Shown: positions 1 to 8,664, counted from the first letter of the stretch. The stretch is DNA of 64,000 bases from Pararhodobacter marinus (GCF_003122215.1 NZ_QEYD01000017.1:1-64000), one strand, 5' to 3'. The notes: a model not told the origin generated them from the sequence alone. Translations and numbers: made by a program.

Positions 1-249
1 CGGCTGGCCGAGAGCCGCGCGCATCGCGTCGATACCGGCGTTCGCCAGCATCGCGACCAGATCGGGCGTCAGCACCGCCTCGACACGCGAGCCGCCCGAG
101 GCGACCACCATGCGGACGATGCCGGTCTTGGGATCGCCGTAGAAGGTCGCGGCGCCTTCGAGCATGGCCGTGGGGAGATCGTCGGGCTTCGTGTTCCCGG
201 GGAACAGCGGTGCGAAAGAGCGCCGCGCCGTGGGGGCGTGGTTGGTCAT
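1..249 (-). CDS. Phage hypothetical protein, 3' end cut by window edge
   Basis: An open frame of 83 codons begins at ATG 249 and continues past position 1. It encodes MTNHAPTARRSFAPLFPGNT followed by a segment with Y-G-D-P-K-T-G and V-E-A-V-L-T-P-D-L-V. An AAGG-containing stretch lies upstream of the start. It is the next gene after the 216-residue tail protein in the leftward late operon, so a tail-tip or tail-assembly role is likely from position only. No family is recognised. Confidence 0.6.
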   Translation of the reverse strand, partial: MTNHAPTARRSFAPLFPGNTKPDDLPTAMLEGAATFYGDPKTGIVRMVVASGGSRVEAVLTPDLVAMLANAGIDAMRAALGQP

Positions 250-279
250 AAGAGAACCTTTCAAGGATGGTGCCGGGGA

Positions 280-930
280 TCAGCCCAGCGTTTGGACGAA
301 GTCGAGGGTGAGGCCCGACGTCGTCAGGATTTGCGAAATCGGCGCGATCGGCGGGAACAGAACTGCTTTGGTGAAGGGCCGCACCAGCGTCACGGCCGCG
401 CCGATCGCAGCGCCCGGCCGAATTGGGGGCGTGACTTCGATCTTGGGCGTCAGCCCCGCGCCGTCGGCCGTCGCCACCGTGACCGCCTGGTGCAGCGCGA
501 AGCGGGTCGGGTTGGACCCGTAGACAAACGACAGGAAGTCGCCGCCTGAAATAACGTATCCGGGCGGCAGGCCCTCGATGCGAAACTCGCGGCCGCCGTC
601 CTCGATGCTCTCGATTGTTGGCACGTAGCCGTCCAGGGCGGCCCCCGACGGGTCAATGATCGGCGCGAACAGCGGGCGCGGATGGACAAGGAAGGTGCGC
701 CCAGGCTCGCACAGAACCGAGACCAGGGCCGCGACCTGCGCCGCCTGGGCGTGGCGCATCAGGGGCAGCGTGATCTGCCCTTGCCACAGCCGTTCCGCGA
801 CGCGGGCCGTCTTGACCGCGCCGCCGCGCGTCCGGCTCACTGCGAGGGTGGCGGGCAGGTGGAACGTGCTGGTGCGCACAGGCAGGCCACCAAAGAAGGC
901 ATCCAGAGCGAGGGGAAAACTCAGGGCCAT
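280..930 (-). CDS. Phage minor tail protein downstream of the tape measure
   Basis: 216 residues, predicted soluble and beta-rich. The start ATG overlaps the tape-measure stop in a TGATG junction, so the two are translationally coupled. In lambda-like phages the slot after the tape measure is taken by distal-tail or tail-tip proteins (gpM/gpL region), which suggests a baseplate or tip component. I see no catalytic motif or membrane segment and assign the role from gene order only. Confidence 0.6.
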   Translation of the reverse strand: MALSFPLALDAFFGGLPVRTSTFHLPATLAVSRTRGGAVKTARVAERLWQGQITLPLMRHAQAAQVAALVSVLCEPGRTFLVHPRPLFAPIIDPSGAALDGYVPTIESIEDGGREFRIEGLPPGYVISGGDFLSFVYGSNPTRFALHQAVTVATADGAGLTPKIEVTPPIRPGAAIGAAVTLVRPFTKAVLFPPIAPISQILTTSGLTLDFVQTLG

Positions 931-3119
931 CAGCGACGCCTCGGGTGACGGTTGATCTCGCGCACCCGGTCCGGAAGCGCCTTGTTCATTTGCTGAAACC
1001 CTTGGGCCATCATCGCCCCGGTGTCGGACAAAACGCTGGCCCGGAAGCCCCCGATGGTATCGTCAAACCCGATCGACACATGCATCCGACCAGCGCCGCC
1101 GCCCTGTGCTGCCTCGCGCGCAAATCGTGCCGTTTCCAGCGCGGGCGTCACCTGCGCGCCTGTCGGCAGGTTGATCAGCTCGGGGCCTTCCTCGCCCACC
1201 AGCGACAGACCGCCGCGCCAGCTCTCCGTCCCGCGCGCGTTCTTTCCGAGGCCGAGACCAAGCGCCTGCAACAGACTGCCAAAGATCCCTCCGCTGGACG
1301 CCAGCCCCTGAAACGCGCGCATGGCCTGCATCCGAGCCAGCTCCATGATCAGCCTCGCGATCGCGGCGCGGCCTGCATCCGCCCCGTCCATAGCCGCCAT
1401 GAACACATCCGTCAGCGCAGAGGCCCCGCGTTCTCCGGCCTCGCGCTGACGCTCCAAGGCTTCCGTCAGTTCCTCGACCCGCAGACCGGCGGCGACATAG
1501 GCTTGCGCCATGGCGTCGATCTCGGCACGCAGCTCGGGCGTAACCTCGCGGCCTTCAGCCTGCGCCTCGGCCAGCATTTCCGCGCGGACGGCTGCATATT
1601 CGGCAGCGTTGCCATAGTCCTGCCCGGTCGCGGCAACTTCGGCCAGCGCCGCCGCTTCGGCCAAGAGCGCATCGGTGCGCGCGCGGATATCTTCCACGGC
1701 CCCCGCATAACCTTCCGGCGAGCTGCTTCCGCCGCCGCCCGAAGGTTCAGGGGGCAGGTCGAAGTCGATGTCGCGTGGGGCGCTCTCCGGTCGTGGTGAT
1801 GTCGTCGGTGCGAAACGGCTAAGGCTGAAGCGTTCCTCTTCCGTGTCCCAGAAGCTCTCTGCTTGCCGAACAGGGTTGGCGCCAGGCAACGCATCGCGGG
1901 CTTCAGCAGCGCGCTCGCCCAACCGACTCACCGCCCCCGTCAAGGTGTTGATGCGACCGATCAGTCCGGAAAGACTGACACCGTCCATGTCTTCGAAATC
2001 ACCGATCAACGCTTGGATGCGTGTCGCGAGTCGTTCTGTTTCGGTACGGAAGTCCTCCGCGCTGATGGTGTGGTCAGCCCACCGAGCCTCAAGCGAGTCC
2101 AGCTCGGCAACCAGATTGCGCAGGACCTGTTCCGCGCCGATCTCCCCGGACTGGCGCAGCGCCGTCAGGAAATAGTCAAGCTCGGGCCGCGCATCGGTGA
2201 TCGCATTCTGAACCTCGGCATAGGCGATCGCGATTTCGGTTAGGCTGTCGCGTGCCTCTTCGATCCTGTCCACGTCCTCGGGCGACACTGTCAGCGACTC
2301 GAAGAGATCGTCGCCAAGGATTGCGCGGGCGCGCTCAAGCGTGCCGAACATGTTTTCCAGCGCGTCAACCGAGGTTTCGATGCCACCCGCGAAGACCGTC
2401 ACTGCCATGGTCTGGAAAAACGTCCGGGCGCGATCGTTCAGTTCGTTGAACTTCTCGTTCACGATCGTGGCGCGGGTGATCACGTTCTGCTCGAGGACCA
2501 GGCCCAGGTCGCGGGCACGCTGCATCGTCTCGGTGATCGCGCCGGCGCCCTCGTCGATCAGCGCAACGAAGCGCTCACCGCCGGCACCGCCCAAGAGCTC
2601 GTCGAAGACGCGGATCCGCGCGGCACGATCGAGGCTGCGCGCGCGGCGAATGATTTCCAGCATCATGTCGGACGGATCTTGCAGCCGCCGGGCTACCTCT
2701 TCGGCGCTGAAACCCAGTCGCTCGAAGGCCTCGGCAGCTGCGCCGCCGCCGGTCACGGCGAACTCATCACCGCGCAGCGACATTTCCTTGAAGCCGTCGA
2801 TCATCGCGTCGACGGGGATCCGCGCCTGCGATGCGACATAGGTCCATTCCTGGAACTCTTCGACCGGCAGGCCCGCACGTCGCGCCTCGTCACCGATCTG
2901 GGCGACGTCGCGCATGGTGTTGCGCACGATGATGGCGCCGGCCGTGAGGGTGCCGAGCGCCGCCGAGGCACCCAGGATCGGCCCGGTGATCCCGCGCATG
3001 CCCTGCGCGATCGAGGCAGCAAAGCCCTGCGATTCCTGACGCGCGCCTCGAAGCTTGTTGCTGAACTCCGCAGAATCCAGCCCAAGCGTCGCGCGTAGCC
3101 GACCGACAAACCCGCTCAT
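930..3119 (-). CDS. Tail tape measure protein
   Basis: 729 residues. The N-terminus is typical of tape-measure proteins (G-L-D-S-A-E-F near residues 13-20, then long helical Ala/Arg/Glu-rich stretches). A hydrophobic glycine/alanine-rich patch lies near residues 40-65, low-complexity Pro/Ser/Gly around residue 430-450, and more helices follow to the C-terminus. It follows the G/GT tail chaperones, overlapping them by 4 bp. In this family the protein sets tail length and is threaded through the tail tube; at this size it is shorter than lambda gpH (853 residues), so a somewhat shorter tail is inferred. Confidence 0.87.
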   Translation of the reverse strand: MSGFVGRLRATLGLDSAEFSNKLRGARQESQGFAASIAQGMRGITGPILGASAALGTLTAGAIIVRNTMRDVAQIGDEARRAGLPVEEFQEWTYVASQARIPVDAMIDGFKEMSLRGDEFAVTGGGAAAEAFERLGFSAEEVARRLQDPSDMMLEIIRRARSLDRAARIRVFDELLGGAGGERFVALIDEGAGAITETMQRARDLGLVLEQNVITRATIVNEKFNELNDRARTFFQTMAVTVFAGGIETSVDALENMFGTLERARAILGDDLFESLTVSPEDVDRIEEARDSLTEIAIAYAEVQNAITDARPELDYFLTALRQSGEIGAEQVLRNLVAELDSLEARWADHTISAEDFRTETERLATRIQALIGDFEDMDGVSLSGLIGRINTLTGAVSRLGERAAEARDALPGANPVRQAESFWDTEEERFSLSRFAPTTSPRPESAPRDIDFDLPPEPSGGGGSSSPEGYAGAVEDIRARTDALLAEAAALAEVAATGQDYGNAAEYAAVRAEMLAEAQAEGREVTPELRAEIDAMAQAYVAAGLRVEELTEALERQREAGERGASALTDVFMAAMDGADAGRAAIARLIMELARMQAMRAFQGLASSGGIFGSLLQALGLGLGKNARGTESWRGGLSLVGEEGPELINLPTGAQVTPALETARFAREAAQGGGAGRMHVSIGFDDTIGGFRASVLSDTGAMMAQGFQQMNKALPDRVREINRHPRRR

Positions 3120-3466
3120 GCGTGCCCCCGCAACCGGGCCCGGTATTCTTCCATCGAAATCGTCCCCAGCTTTTGCTTCATGCTTTCAAGGGCGCGGCCC
3201 TGTGCCTCTGGCGGCAGAGGCACCTTTGGCCCGGTTTCAAGGCCGCCCAGGAAATCGCGCAGATCATCGTGATTGGCGTGCGCACCGATCCAGGCGGCCG
3301 TCGTGGCGTCGGACAGGGCCCGCAAACGCCGCTTCTGTGCCCCGCGCAGCGCGCGCTGCACACCGCGCGGTGTCTGCGCCCAGAATGCCCCCGGATCGAA
3401 CCCCGCAGCGATCCATTCGACCGCCATGCGTTCGGCCCATTCCCTCAGTCCGCCGGGGGCGTCGTC
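3116..3466 (-). CDS. Tail assembly chaperone T-domain, reached by -1 frameshift (GT product)
   Basis: This -1 frame is open from the slippery site to a stop at 3116-3118 and adds 116 residues to the 113 codons read from the upstream frame, giving a predicted 229-residue fusion. The extension starts with D-D-A-P-G-G-L-R-E-W-A-E-R-M and ends with E-E-Y-R-A-R-L-R-G-H-A, which resembles the small chaperone encoded beside rcc01693-type GTA genes. It has no well-placed start of its own near the overlap, although an ATG lies at the internal Met of E-R-M-A-V-E-W. It overlaps the tape-measure start by 4 bp. In lambda the GT protein recruits tail tube to tape measure. Confidence 0.75.
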   Translation of the reverse strand, partial: DDAPGGLREWAERMAVEWIAAGFDPGAFWAQTPRGVQRALRGAQKRRLRALSDATTAAWIGAHANHDDLRDFLGGLETGPKVPLPPEAQGRALESMKQKLGTISMEEYRARLRGHA

Positions 3467-3804
3467 TTTCCCGACGAGGGCTCGCCGTCTTCTTTCTCGG
3501 CCGAGCCGCGGTTCAGCGCTTCGGCCAGACCCTTGCGCAGAGCCTCGCCGTCGGTGCCGAGCAGATCTCCGACATGGCGAAGCGTCAGGCCCGGATGCTG
3601 ATCCTTGGCGAAAGCCCAGACGAGCGCCCGGACCGCCGACACGGTGCCGCTGATACCTGCGTTGAGAAACTTCATCTCCTGCGTGGGATTGAAGCCCGCG
3701 CGGGCCAATTCGGCTTCGCACTCGCACAGGGCGTTTACCCCGGCGACCAGGCGCAGTTCGGTGCCGTCGCGCAGCGGCACCGCGACCAGATCAGGATTGG
3801 TCAT
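3445..3804 (-). CDS. Tail assembly chaperone G (GTA-family, Phage_TAC type)
   Basis: 119 residues beginning MTNPDLVAVPLRDGTELRLV. This matches the gene-transfer-agent family of tail assembly chaperones (N-terminal beta strands, then a helix with A-L-C-E-C-E-A-E-L). The start overlaps the tail-tube stop (TGATG). Near its 3' end, in frame, lies G-GGA-AAG, the heptamer lambda uses to make gpGT. Most ribosomes should finish the 119-residue form and a minority should shift into the T frame. Confidence 0.82.
   Translation of the reverse strand: MTNPDLVAVPLRDGTELRLVAGVNALCECEAELARAGFNPTQEMKFLNAGISGTVSAVRALVWAFAKDQHPGLTLRHVGDLLGTDGEALRKGLAEALNRGSAEKEDGEPSSGKTTPPAD
3466..3472 (-). promoter_or_regulatory. 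Programmed -1 ribosomal frameshift slippery site GGGAAAG
   Basis: On the minus strand the bases read G GGA AAG, with GGA and AAG in the zero frame of the G chaperone, the canonical X-XXY-YYZ arrangement. Zero-frame termination comes seven codons later (TGA 3447-3445). The -1 frame continues for 116 residues. The heptamer is identical to the lambda G-GT site. Confidence 0.82.
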
Positions 3805-4253
3805 CAGGCAGCGTTCGCGACCGTCGCCATGCAGCGCCAGGTGGCCCGCATCAGGACATTGCCTTTGAGGTTTCCGACAGGCTTGTAATCCTTCAGGTAC
3901 GCGGTGCAGGTGATGGTCTTGCCGCCGACACCCACTTCGAGCAGGTGCAGCTCTTTCATGCCTGTGGTGCCGTCGCGCGCATTGAGTGCGGTAAGGGCGG
4001 TGTCACCCGCCGAGCCGTCATTCAGCAGCATATCGATCGAGAAGTCAGTCGCCGGCAGAAGCCCCGGGGCGTTTTCTTCTGCCAAGCCGGGGGAGCTCTG
4101 GTTCGTGATGTCGAGATCGCTGGGCATGCGATCCGGCCATTCGACGTTCTGCAGGCCGGTGATCGGGGTCCAGGTGGGCGTGTCGCCACGACCAACCCGG
4201 ATAGTGGCGCCGTGCGCCAGTTTCGGGGTGATCGAATATGCGGGAGCGGGCAT
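3804..4253 (-). CDS. Major tail tube protein (gpV-like)
   Basis: 149 residues. The N-terminus has a short tail-tube style beta pattern (I-R-V-G-R-G-D-T-P-T-W-T-P-I), and later G-K-T-I-T-C-T-A-Y-L-K-D-Y fits a tail-tube beta-sandwich. It lies directly upstream of the tail chaperones and downstream of the terminator protein, where lambda V sits. It should polymerise into the tail tube around the tape measure. Confidence 0.82.
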   Translation of the reverse strand: MPAPAYSITPKLAHGATIRVGRGDTPTWTPITGLQNVEWPDRMPSDLDITNQSSPGLAEENAPGLLPATDFSIDMLLNDGSAGDTALTALNARDGTTGMKELHLLEVGVGGKTITCTAYLKDYKPVGNLKGNVLMRATWRCMATVANAA

Positions 4254-4270
4254 CGTTCAGGTCCTTTCGC

Positions 4271-4714
4271 TCAGGGGATGTTGCGCGCGCGGGTGGTTGA
4301 CGCGCCGAAGGTCAGGGTCAGAGTGCCGACACGGGGCGAGCCCGAGTCGGAAATGTCGATCGCGGACGAGATCAGGGCCACGTCTCGCGTGTCGGTCATC
4401 AGCGCGTCTTCGATCGGGCCGATCAGCGCCTCGGCAGCGTCGTCGAGCGTGTCTTCGCCCTTGGAACTGTCGTCACCGGGGCAGGCGATCTTCACGACGA
4501 CGATGGCGCGGAACTCTTGCCCGTCGCTGTCCTGGGCGACCGCCTCGCGCAGTTCGGTCGGGACCGCGATGCCGATTACAGGAAGCGAAGTGGGATCAAG
4601 CGCCTGAGACCATGCCGAAATCAGGGGGCGCCCGACGAGCTGCGGAAAATCGTCGGCGGCTCTCCGGACCGCTGAGATCAGATCGCGGCGCAGGGTCTTG
4701 CGCTGAATGCTCAT
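4271..4714 (-). CDS. Tail terminator protein (gpU-like)
   Basis: 147 residues. An N-terminal helix (L-R-R-D-L-I-S-A-V-R-R-A) is followed by a mixed alpha/beta domain, as in gpU/minor-tail-U families that cap the completed tail. Position just before the tail-tube gene agrees. The start overlaps the preceding stop by 1 bp. Confidence 0.65.
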   Translation of the reverse strand: MSIQRKTLRRDLISAVRRAADDFPQLVGRPLISAWSQALDPTSLPVIGIAVPTELREAVAQDSDGQEFRAIVVVKIACPGDDSSKGEDTLDDAAEALIGPIEDALMTDTRDVALISSAIDISDSGSPRVGTLTLTFGASTTRARNIP

Positions 4715-5064
4715 CAGCGGTTCAGCAGAATGGCGACCAGACCGGTGCCGCCCGTGATCGCGATGTCGCCCTGCAGATAGGCGCTGATCGTGTCGAGCGG
4801 GATCGCCCGGACGGCGCCGGCGGCAATGGCGTCGACCGCGTAGCCGCCCGAGATGTCGATCGTCCCGACGCCGTCACGCGTGACGCTGTCCGCGCCGTCG
4901 CCATCGATCACGGGCGAGATCGCGCCGGCGGTCGGGTTCCGGAGGATCAGAACCTGGCGCGAGTTCTGCACATAGGTGAAAGTGTCGCCCGTGCCGGTCA
5001 GCGTGGTTTCGCTGACAAGACGCTGGCCCGGGCCCGACATTGACGTTGCGGCTATGATCGCCAT
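4714..5064 (-). CDS. Phage hypothetical protein between head-tail joining and tail terminator genes
   Basis: 116 residues, beta-rich and glycine/isoleucine-rich with repeated short strands (Q-V-L-I-L-R-N-P-T-A-G, V-G-T-I-D-I-S-G-G-Y). It occupies the slot of lambda Z but does not look like gpZ. The composition suggests a small structural or decoration-like protein; no family is recognised. Confidence 0.55.
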   Translation of the reverse strand: MAIIAATSMSGPGQRLVSETTLTGTGDTFTYVQNSRQVLILRNPTAGAISPVIDGDGADSVTRDGVGTIDISGGYAVDAIAAGAVRAIPLDTISAYLQGDIAITGGTGLVAILLNR

Positions 5065-5099
5065 TCAGTTCTCTCCTGTGAGGGGTTGGCCTCTGACGC

Positions 5100-5423
5100 T
5101 CACTCGGTCGTGTCTTCGAGTTCGCAGATCAGATGCGCGTCGGCAGCGGGTGAGCCCTGCGGCCAGACATTGAGGACGCGCAGCGTGCCCTGCGCATCTT
5201 CGACGAGATCCCCGCGCCTGAGCTCGGGCACGAGGTCCCGGCGCACGCGCCAGCTCGGCGAGGTGACCAGCACGTCGACACCGTCCGGGCCGATGGCGCG
5301 CACCGGCGTGCGCCGCAGGATCGACTGGACGGGGCGCGTTGCTCCGCCGGTTGGCGTGTAGGGAACAAGCGCACCGAACGTATCCGCAAGCGCGCTTGCC
5401 ATGCCGTCGAAGACAGCGGTCAT
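5100..5423 (-). CDS. Head-tail joining protein (gpFII-like)
   Basis: 107 residues, small beta-barrel pattern with R-R-G-D-L-V-E-D-A-Q-G-T-L-R-V near the C-terminal half, typical of FII-type head-tail attachment proteins that follow the capsid genes in lambdoid phages (lambda FII is 117 residues). It overlaps the coiled-coil gene upstream by 4 bp. Confidence 0.6.
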   Translation of the reverse strand: MTAVFDGMASALADTFGALVPYTPTGGATRPVQSILRRTPVRAIGPDGVDVLVTSPSWRVRRDLVPELRRGDLVEDAQGTLRVLNVWPQGSPAADAHLICELEDTTE

Positions 5424-5866
5424 TTTCTGGCTTTCTCGGCGGCGCGTTTTTCTGCCTCGACCTTGGCCGCTGCTTCGGCCTCTTCGCGCTCTGCCTCGGC
5501 CTTTGCGGTAGCTTCAGCTGCTATGCGCTCCGCTTCCGCCTTTGCAGCGGCTTCCGCCTCCTCCCGCTCTGCCTCGGCCTTTGCGGCGGCTTCAGAGGCT
5601 TCGCGCTCCGCTTCCGCCTTTGCAGCAGCTTCCGCCGCCTTCCGCTCTGCCTCGGCCTTTGCAGCGGCTTCCGCCGCTCGGCGCGCTGCTTCGGCGGCTG
5701 CAGCCGCCGGATCCTCGATGGCGTGCCCCTCGTAGATCAGCCTCGCCGCCTCGGGTGCCGGGAGTTCCGCCATGTCCCCAGGAAGCACCGGCGCCGCTGC
5801 GGGATCGAGGACAAGCGCGGTGCGGGCGATCACCCGCACCATGTTGTTATGAGATGTCCTGGCCAT
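5420..5866 (-). CDS. Ala/Glu/Lys repeat coiled-coil protein in the gpFI position
   Basis: 148 residues from MARTSHNN; the start was chosen because its ATG forms a TGATG junction with the capsid stop. The first ~50 residues look folded (R-V-I-A-R-T-A-L-V-L-D). The rest is a run of 13-residue units of the type E-A-A-A-K-A-E-A-E-R-x-x-A, predicted as one long charged helix. The gene lies between capsid E and FII, where lambda encodes the packaging helper FI. The functional analogy is from position only. Confidence 0.65.
   Translation of the reverse strand: MARTSHNNMVRVIARTALVLDPAAAPVLPGDMAELPAPEAARLIYEGHAIEDPAAAAAEAARRAAEAAAKAEAERKAAEAAAKAEAEREASEAAAKAEAEREEAEAAAKAEAERIAAEATAKAEAEREEAEAAAKVEAEKRAAEKARK
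5430..5690 (-). repeat. Tandem 39-bp repeats encoding 13-residue helical units
   Basis: About six imperfect copies of a 39-bp unit coding for E-A-A-A-K-A-E-A-E-R-x-x-A. Every unit keeps the reading frame, so copy-number change would lengthen or shorten the helix without breaking the protein. Confidence 0.7.
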
Positions 5867-6900
5867 CACCGCACCTGAACATACATCGCGGCGTTGACAC
5901 GCGAAGGAACCGGGAGGGGGGCCGAGGCGGATTCGATGAACACGCGGCTGGGATTGTGTACGCGGTACATCTTGGGCCACCAGCGCGCGGGGATCAGCGC
6001 CTCGTCGTCGAGGATAGCGCCGTAGGCCACCACGCCCTGCATCTGGCGCCGACTGCCCAGGATCACACCGTGCGGATGCATCATGTTCTTCGCCACCCCG
6101 CCCTCGGTGTAAGGCTGGGAATAAGTGAAGTAGTCGATATTGCCGACCGTGCCCTGATACGATCCCCAGGCATCGGTGCCTTTCGGCGATTGGAACAGAT
6201 TGATGTCGCCATCGTTCTGCCGACGGTTGTCGAGCCGGTCGCGGAAGGATTGTTCGGCCACAAGCAATTCGAACGCTTCGCCGCCCATGACGCAGGTGTC
6301 GACCACAGCACCGGAATTGGTCGCCACGGTCTGCGACCAGGTGCGCAGGTTCTGCGAGGGGGAGACCCCGGATTCACCCCAGCGGGCCGTCGTGGTCAGC
6401 GCCAGCGTCTGTCCCGCTTCCCGACCGAAGCTGATCGTCGAGGTGGGGAACTCGTCCGACTGGACGGTGATCGCACCCGTCGCCAGGATTGTCGAGGCCA
6501 TGGCTTCGACACGCCGCATGACCTGCGCCTCCTGGTCCAGGAGGATCTGGCTGATCCGGTCCGCACGCCGCTCAAGCGGGCTCATTTCGCCACCGACACG
6601 TTCGCCCGGGCGAATATCCAGCATGCTCGACGGGGTCAGCGGCGTGAGCGGTTTGAGATAAGCGGGCTCGAAGCTGTCGATCTTGAAGCCGCGCTCTGCC
6701 TGCGGAACCGCGACGCTTTCGGGATGGACGTATTTCGCCACCTCCCGGGCCATGTTCAGAACGTGGAAATCCACGCGCCGGGTGTCGAAGAGCCGAGCGC
6801 CCGGAAAAAACAGGTTCACCAGGAATTGCTGCGGCCGGTCGAGCGGGCGCACAACCTCGACGAGCTGGCGCGAGGAGTAGATGGGAGCAGTGTCGGGCAT
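5866..6900 (-). CDS. Major capsid protein (lambda gpE family)
   Basis: 344 residues, close to lambda gpE (341). It contains family-typical stretches such as L-F-F-P-G-A-R-L-F-D-T near the N-terminus, the R-P-G-E-R segment near residue 97, and C-V-M-G-G-E-A-F in the middle. It lies just after a gpD-like decoration protein and forms a TGATG junction with the next gene. It should build the icosahedral shell stabilised by the D-like protein. Confidence 0.92.
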   Translation of the reverse strand: MPDTAPIYSSRQLVEVVRPLDRPQQFLVNLFFPGARLFDTRRVDFHVLNMAREVAKYVHPESVAVPQAERGFKIDSFEPAYLKPLTPLTPSSMLDIRPGERVGGEMSPLERRADRISQILLDQEAQVMRRVEAMASTILATGAITVQSDEFPTSTISFGREAGQTLALTTTARWGESGVSPSQNLRTWSQTVATNSGAVVDTCVMGGEAFELLVAEQSFRDRLDNRRQNDGDINLFQSPKGTDAWGSYQGTVGNIDYFTYSQPYTEGGVAKNMMHPHGVILGSRRQMQGVVAYGAILDDEALIPARWWPKMYRVHNPSRVFIESASAPLPVPSRVNAAMYVQVR

Positions 6901-6910
6901 GGAAATCTCC

Positions 6911-7282
6911 TCAGGCCGGGTTGACGTTGCGAACGAACAGCGGCCGTCCGGCGGCGAGGAACGCCGCTTTTACGGTCGCTGCCGTGTGCCCCGCGCCGAA
7001 GTTGAGCTTGGCAGCGTCAACCTCGCCACTGTGCAGGATGAGCGCGTCGGCATCCGCCGAAGCGGCAGCGGCATCCGTCAGCAAGATCGCCGCCGGCTCT
7101 TCCGAGCCATCTTCTGCGGCGGCGATACTGAGGATGTACTTGCCGGTAGCCGTGATACGGCCCAACACGGCACCCCGCGTCAGGTCGGCGGCGGTGCCGA
7201 TGACGGCCGCATCGGTCATGACCGGGTACGGACCGACAATCAGCCCGTTCGGATCATAGGTCGTGGTTTCCTTGAGCGGCAT
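6911..7282 (-). CDS. Head decoration protein (gpD-like)
   Basis: 123 residues with an N-terminal extended arm, then A-V-L-G-R-I-T-A-T-G-K-Y and P-A-A-I-L-L-T-D, and a C-terminal L-F-V-R-N-V. This is the HDPD/gpD pattern of trimeric capsid-stabilising proteins. It sits immediately before the E-type capsid as in lambda. Confidence 0.85.
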   Translation of the reverse strand: MPLKETTTYDPNGLIVGPYPVMTDAAVIGTAADLTRGAVLGRITATGKYILSIAAAEDGSEEPAAILLTDAAAASADADALILHSGEVDAAKLNFGAGHTAATVKAAFLAAGRPLFVRNVNPA

Positions 7283-7283
7283 A

Positions 7284-7748
7284 TCAGCCTTCCTTGTTCA
7301 GGCGGCGCGCCTGCGCGGCGGCCAGTTCCGGGGGAAGTTTCCCTGCCTGCCGTCCGGCGGCAGGGGACGGCGCCGGCGCGCTTCCGCGCCCGCGCATTTT
7401 GGCGGCCAGCCCGCCCGAGCCTTGAGGAGCCACGGCCAGTGCTTTCTTCGCCTGGGCCGGCGTCATGTCGGTCTGCGTGGCGAAGTAGGCGGCTTGCGCA
7501 ACCGTTTCCGGCGTGGCCGACGAAAGGATCGTCGCAATACGGCCGCGCTCGGCAAGAATGGCACGCCGCGCTTCGTCCTGATCGGATTCAGCCGCGTCAT
7601 CTCCGTCCTCGCCTTCGGCCTGATCCTCTTCGTTCTCGGTTTCGGATTCCTCTTCGGTTTCCTCGGCCTTTTCCTGCTCGTCGTCTTCGGTCGCGGCGCG
7701 CGACCGCTGACCCCCGCCAAGCAAGTTGGCGAAGCTGAATTTGGTCAT
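7284..7748 (-). CDS. Acidic phage head protein, possible scaffold
   Basis: 154 residues with a very acidic Glu/Asp/Gln run at residues ~20-58, then a helical segment (R-G-R-I-A-T-I-L-S-S) and a Pro/Ala-rich tail. It lies between the S49 prohead protease and the decoration protein. In lambda the scaffold Nu3 is nested in C; here a separate acidic protein fills the slot, so a scaffold role is inferred from composition and position. Confidence 0.6.
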   Translation of the reverse strand: MTKFSFANLLGGGQRSRAATEDDEQEKAEETEEESETENEEDQAEGEDGDDAAESDQDEARRAILAERGRIATILSSATPETVAQAAYFATQTDMTPAQAKKALAVAPQGSGGLAAKMRGRGSAPAPSPAAGRQAGKLPPELAAAQARRLNKEG

Positions 7749-7764
7749 CGTCTTCTCCTTTGTG

Positions 7765-8664
7765 TCAGCCGGTAGCCCCGGCCAGGTGGGTGGCGAACAG
7801 GCCTAGAGCCTCTTGCGCCGGCAGAATTGCGTCGATCAGGCCTGCGCCGAGGGCATCCGCGACGCCTTTCGGACCATCGAAAGCGCGCGCCTCGGTCGCC
7901 AGGATGTCGGCAGCGCTGATTGCGCCCCGCCGCCCTGCGGCCACGCTGTCTGCAAAGACCGCTCGAATGGCTTGCAGCCGGGCCTCGATGTCCTTCCGGG
8001 CGGTATCCGACAATGGCAGGTAAGGGTGGCCATCGGCTTTGAGCGCTCCGGCCTGCATCACGGTAGCGGTGATCCCCTGCATCTTCAGCATTTCGGAAAT
8101 GTCGAAGTGAGTGGCGATCGTGCCGATATGCCCCACGCCCCCCATGCGCGGGGCGCTGATCTGATCCGCGGCGCTCGCGAGCCAGTAACCCGCCGAGTAA
8201 GCCATATCTTGCACGGCTGAGATCACGGGCTTTGTCTCTCGCGCCGCCATGATCGCACCATGCGCTTCGTCAACGCCGGAGACGTAGCCACCGGGACTGT
8301 CGACAAGCAGGGCGATCCCGCTAACCGTGCTATTCTCGGCTGCGTGCTCGACCTGCCAGCAGAGTTCCGCGCAGCCGGTAGCCCAAGACCAGTTGATGAT
8401 TTCAAGTTCGGGGACGATCAGGCCTCTGATCCCGATGAGCGCAACCCCGTCCACGATGGCATAGGGCGGCACTCCCTTTTCGGCTTCGGCCATCGCGGTC
8501 CAGATCCAGCGAGGACCTGCAAGTTGGGTGTTGCCCCGCGCCGCCAAGACCTTCGCGGCGCGCTCTTCTGCCCAAGCGAGGAAATCGCCTTGTGCGGCGG
8601 GTAGATGACCGAGCAACGCGCCCGGCGCAAGGCGCGCCAGCGCGGGAGCGGGGGACGTATCCAT
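7765..8664 (-). CDS. S49-family prohead protease (lambda gpC-like)
   Basis: 299 residues. The start at 8664 was chosen for its AAAGGAAT ribosome site and because longer readings only shadow the portal gene. It has the S49 core: A-L-L-V-D-S-P-G-G-Y followed by D-M-A-Y-S-A-G-Y-W-L-A with the candidate nucleophilic serine, and I-G-T-I-A-T-H. It would process the prohead scaffold and portal. It directly follows the portal gene. Confidence 0.88.
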   Translation of the reverse strand: MDTSPAPALARLAPGALLGHLPAAQGDFLAWAEERAAKVLAARGNTQLAGPRWIWTAMAEAEKGVPPYAIVDGVALIGIRGLIVPELEIINWSWATGCAELCWQVEHAAENSTVSGIALLVDSPGGYVSGVDEAHGAIMAARETKPVISAVQDMAYSAGYWLASAADQISAPRMGGVGHIGTIATHFDISEMLKMQGITATVMQAGALKADGHPYLPLSDTARKDIEARLQAIRAVFADSVAAGRRGAISAADILATEARAFDGPKGVADALGAGLIDAILPAQEALGLFATHLAGATG

